From positions 66,031,287 to 66,095,286 of the forward strand of contig NC_088792.1 in the NCBI RefSeq assembly GCF_011386835.1: a stretch of DNA of 64,000 nucleotides. The letters are read 5' to 3'. Below the pieces are notes generated by a model. The model saw only the letters and a program-made list of their open reading frames with translations, searched no databases and had not been told where the DNA came from. Positions 61,058 through 64,000 of this stretch are shown here, piece after piece. Within the stretch, counting starts at the first letter, position 1. The number at the start of each line of letters is the position of its first letter. This stretch comes from Chrysemys picta bellii (Eukaryota; Chordata; Testudines; Emydidae). The position numbers and the translations under genes were made by a program.

Positions 61058-61907
61058 CAGTGGCTCTCAACCTTTCCAGACTACTGTACCCCTTTCAGGA
61101 GTCTGATTTGTCTTGCATACCCCCTCCTCAGTTAAAAACTACTTGCTTACAAAATCAGACATAAAAATACAAGTGTCACAGCACATTATTACTGAAAAAT
61201 ATCTTTCTGATTTTACCATATAATTATAAAATAAATCAATTGGAATATTAAATATTGTACTTACATTTCATTGTATAGTACATAGAATAGGGATATAAAA
61301 TGTTAACCGGTTAACTGGTAAGCATTAGTCTTACCGGTTAACCCCCCTTAACCGTTAACCCCTAGGCCAGCCGCCTGTCACAATCCCAGCAGCCCTGCGC
61401 AGGCCGTCCACCCCACCAATTGGAGCCGTCCAGCTGCTGATGCAGAGGGGGCCCCCAAGCTGGCGGGAGCTGATTTGTCCTTGGCCCCGCACCCCCATAG
61501 GGATGACCCTGCTGCCGAAGCCAGCAGCCCCACGCCAGCCTACCACCCCACCAACCTCAGCAGCCCAGGTGGATCAGCCCCAGCCACGCTGGCCAGACAG
61601 AACAGCCCCAGCCCATGCCGGCCAGCTGAACCCAACCCCAGCCCCTCTCCCTTTCATCGGTTAACCGTTTAAACGATATAATTTTAATCGTTAAACAGTT
61701 AACTTTTTAACGATATCTATATCCCTAACATAGAACAGTCTGTGAAACAAGTCATTGTCTGTATGAAATTTTAGTTTGTACTGACTTTGCTAGTGCTTTT
61801 TATGTAGCCTTTTGTAAAAGTAGGCAAATATCTGGATAAGTTGATACACAGAGGTCTTCCGGGGGTGTATCCTCGGGGGTATGTGTACCCCTAGTTGAGA
61901 ACCACTG
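61058..61907. mobile_element. hAT element, CAGTGGCTCTCAACC family, with nested insertion
   Basis: Ends CAGTGGCTCTCAACCTTTCC and TAGTTGAGAACCACTG, with flanks TCCTAGAC (61050-61057) and TCCTAGAG (61908-61915), a 7/8 duplication. The interior is AT-rich apart from a GC-rich element nested at 61288-61727. It lies about 860 bp upstream of the SKAP2 start codon, just outside the CpG island. Confidence 0.9.
61288..61727. mobile_element. hAT-type element nested in another hAT element
   Basis: A 440-bp element with ends TAGGGATATA and TATATCCCTA and a perfect 8-bp duplication ACATAGAA (61280-61287 and 61728-61735). Its subterminal regions carry GTTAACCGGTTAAC-type repeats. It is younger than the element it interrupts. 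Confidence 0.92.
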
Positions 61908-63789
61908 TCCTAGAGGTTCCCTCTTTATTTCAGCCCCATGTTCAGATGCTTCTCTCAGATTGTGTGTTCAAAATTGGGCTAGACATCTTGCAGGAACAAG
62001 ATCCTCCCATCACCACTACCATTTCAGTGGGACTACACATGTACTTAAAGCCAAGAATGTGTGTGTCCGAGACCTTGCAAGATCAAAGCCTGATTGCCAA
62101 GAATGTATTTCTCTGCACTTGGGGGATTGGACTCAGTATTGTTTCAGTGGTTTCCCCCTCTTTAATTACACAAGACAGCTCATTTCAGTTACATCTGGTT
62201 TTCAGAACTGTACAGCTTTATTACCTGGTTTTATAGCCAGCTTGACTGAAGCACAACCCGTTAAGTAACTGGCCTGTCTAATGTTGCACAGTGACTTTAA
62301 TCTTCTAATTTCAAAATAAAATCATGTTTATATATGGAGCTTAACTTTATATATTTGTGTTGATGGTTAATAAGTACCTATTACTCTTCTGCCATAGGAA
62401 TATTTGTGTTTTGTTCATTTTTCTACAGTGGTGAGAATAATTATTTGTGCTTACATTAGTGGACACATTTCAGATGTGCAGATTTTGGGAAGTTGACATA
62501 AGGCTATAAAGAATAGGAAAGGGAAATCCAGTCTAATGTGTTTGCCCTTCTTGGATTAATCTTAATCCCACTTTCTTTTGTTGACTTTACCACTCTGTTC
62601 CTTTCTTCTCCAGAAAGAAGCTGAGCATGGCACTGGAACTCCAATGTAGTTTGTTTTGAGATCACTTTTCCTGGTAATTTATTCCATATGTTTTGCCATT
62701 GTATGAGTTATGCCTAAATTTCAGGGACTAAAGTAGACAAAAATAAATTACCTTTTATTATTTTTTGTCCTTTGCATCTCTCTCCCGAATTCGAGATACT
62801 CTTGTCCTTCCACAGACTTTCTTCTTGCAGTATCCTTTCCCTGGCTGACACTGCACTTACGATCAGCCTATGACAGAAGTGGCTTATTTTTCAATAATTA
62901 TTTTTGGCGGCTCATTTGTGTCTTGCTGATTTCCTGAATTATCCTTAGTTTACTAATTTTTAAATATTCCCCTGATAGGAAGCATGATGCAAAACAGATC
63001 CAGGCCTTCAATGAAGCATATCTGGGTTCAAAGGCACTTCAACCCATTTTCTGAGGATCCCACAGCTTTGTGCATCATGGAAGCTGGACTTTGGCTAATA
63101 AGGGGTTCTCAGCATATAGGTTGTGACCTCATGGAGATCTCAAACAAGTTTTAGTGGAGTAACCACCCTCCCTCTTGCCTTTTTGGTTTAAAAAAAAGTT
63201 TCTAATCCTTATAATTGCAGAAAGATGCTCCAAAATGTGAAATCAGTGTAAACTAATGCCTGCCTAAGGCTGCAGTCAGCCTGAAATAATCAGTCTAGGA
63301 AGTATGAATATCCCCTTTCATCTCAGTCAAGGCCCTGTGGCTTCTGCAACCCTGGAATTTGCTATTTTCCAATGTGTCATGACATTCAACATTTTTTCCA
63401 TGGAATTTTGCCATTTTTCTGTGGCCAGGCACCTATATCTTTGTTTTTCAGTAGTGTAGGAGTTAGGCCCTGCCTGTAGCTGCCTCTTGTTTTCCAGCTT
63501 ACTCCTTAAGATAAAGTTAATTAGATTATAGTTCATGCTCCCAACACTGTTTCATAGAGGCTGGCAGCTAGGTGGCTGTGATCACTGCATTTTTTCCCTC
63601 TATGCATTCAGTGCTTGCAGTCTGTCTTTCTCCTCTGCTGGATTCAAACTAAAGCAGCTTGTCAGCTACCTTGATACTTTAAAAGAGCTCCTGTAGAAGT
63701 TGGCAAAGGATTCTGGGGAGTGTGTACAGCCACTGAAAGGAAGGGCCACTGAGCCATTTAGAGACCAAACCACATCATCTTTACAGAAG

Positions 63790-63813
63790 AAACCCATAAA
63801 AGTTTATGGGTTT
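63790..63813. repeat. Perfect 11-bp inverted repeat
   Basis: AAACCCATAAA (63790-63800), two spacer bases, then TTTATGGGTTT. It lies in otherwise unique upstream sequence. Confidence 0.7.
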
Positions 63814-64000
63814 ACAAATTCAGAAAATTGTTTTAATAAATGACAATACTGTAACCTGGAAATCCCCCTGTACATTAGACGTGGGATCACTGCATATAAC
63901 AAAAGCTAACAACCCTCATATACTTGAGGAAACATTGATTGCACCCATGGCCTCTGATATAAGTAATGCTCTGTTAGAATCTGCCGCTGCCAGTGAGGCA

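Larger units (their letters stand above)
60781..64000. other. 5' flank of SKAP2, no gene recognised
   Basis: Beyond the CpG island comes a G-rich purine stretch (60790-60940), then the nested hAT elements, then about 2 kb of unique-looking AT-rich DNA. GTGGGACTACACATGTACTT near 62027 is a dispersed-repeat phrase. No exon with credible splice sites or domain was seen. In amniotes this side of SKAP2 faces the HOXA cluster (general knowledge). Confidence 0.6.

Noticed and set aside
1..64000. CRISPR arrays, prokaryotic operons, phage or plasmid modules
   Set aside because: The spliced gene, SINEs, LTRs and hAT elements show vertebrate nuclear DNA; no regularly spaced repeats or ribosome-binding-site-led gene strings exist.

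Overview
The window is vertebrate nuclear DNA, most probably from a cryptodiran turtle. The main support is a tRNA-derived SINE of the tortoise/turtle Pol III type at about 46.5 kb (box A, degenerate box B, CR1-like 3' end), together with many copies of palindromic repeats and short hAT elements that I associate with turtles and related sauropsids. Genes are sparse, there are no prokaryotic features, and nearly every long open frame is a chance frame or lies inside a repeat.

The one cellular protein gene I can support is SKAP2 (Src kinase-associated phosphoprotein 2), on the minus strand, with only its 5' part in the window. Coding exon 1 lies in a CpG island at 60.15-60.20 kb, exon 2 at 38.54-38.65 kb, a 26-nt microexon 3 at 36.03-36.06 kb, and exon 4 at 27.27-27.38 kb. 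The splice phases join cleanly into residues 1-96 plus one base. The PH and SH3 exons should lie beyond coordinate 1. Everything from 1 to 60.15 kb is therefore exon or intron of SKAP2. The segment 60.8-64 kb is 5' flank, which in other amniotes faces the HOXA side of the locus (from general knowledge of synteny).

The rest is a layered record of mobile elements. At least ten hAT-type elements are bounded by perfect or near-perfect 8-bp target duplications, one nested inside another at 61.06-61.91 kb. A solo LTR with a 6-bp duplication (31.72-32.87 kb) splits a decayed PIF/Harbinger transposase gene. A second solo LTR (55.19-55.87 kb) has a 5-bp duplication. A Ty3/gypsy-type polymerase remnant lies at 49.5 kb between direct repeats. 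The left edge carries the N-terminal coding region of a Penelope-like element (PLE) joined to a palindromic repeat.

The most interesting signal is in two abundant palindromic repeat families, here called A and B. Family A is physically attached to the PLE coding region. Copies of both families are flanked by long duplications (17 bp and 9 bp), which suits target-primed insertion rather than cut-and-paste. Both carry a hammerhead-ribozyme-like arrangement (CUGANGA, a stem II hairpin, GAAA, a very short stem III, CUC). Stem I is not convincing, so activity is a hypothesis. SKAP2 itself shows a T28 polypyrimidine tract at the exon 2 acceptor and a serine where human SKAP2 has phosphotyrosine 75 (human sequence recalled, not looked up).
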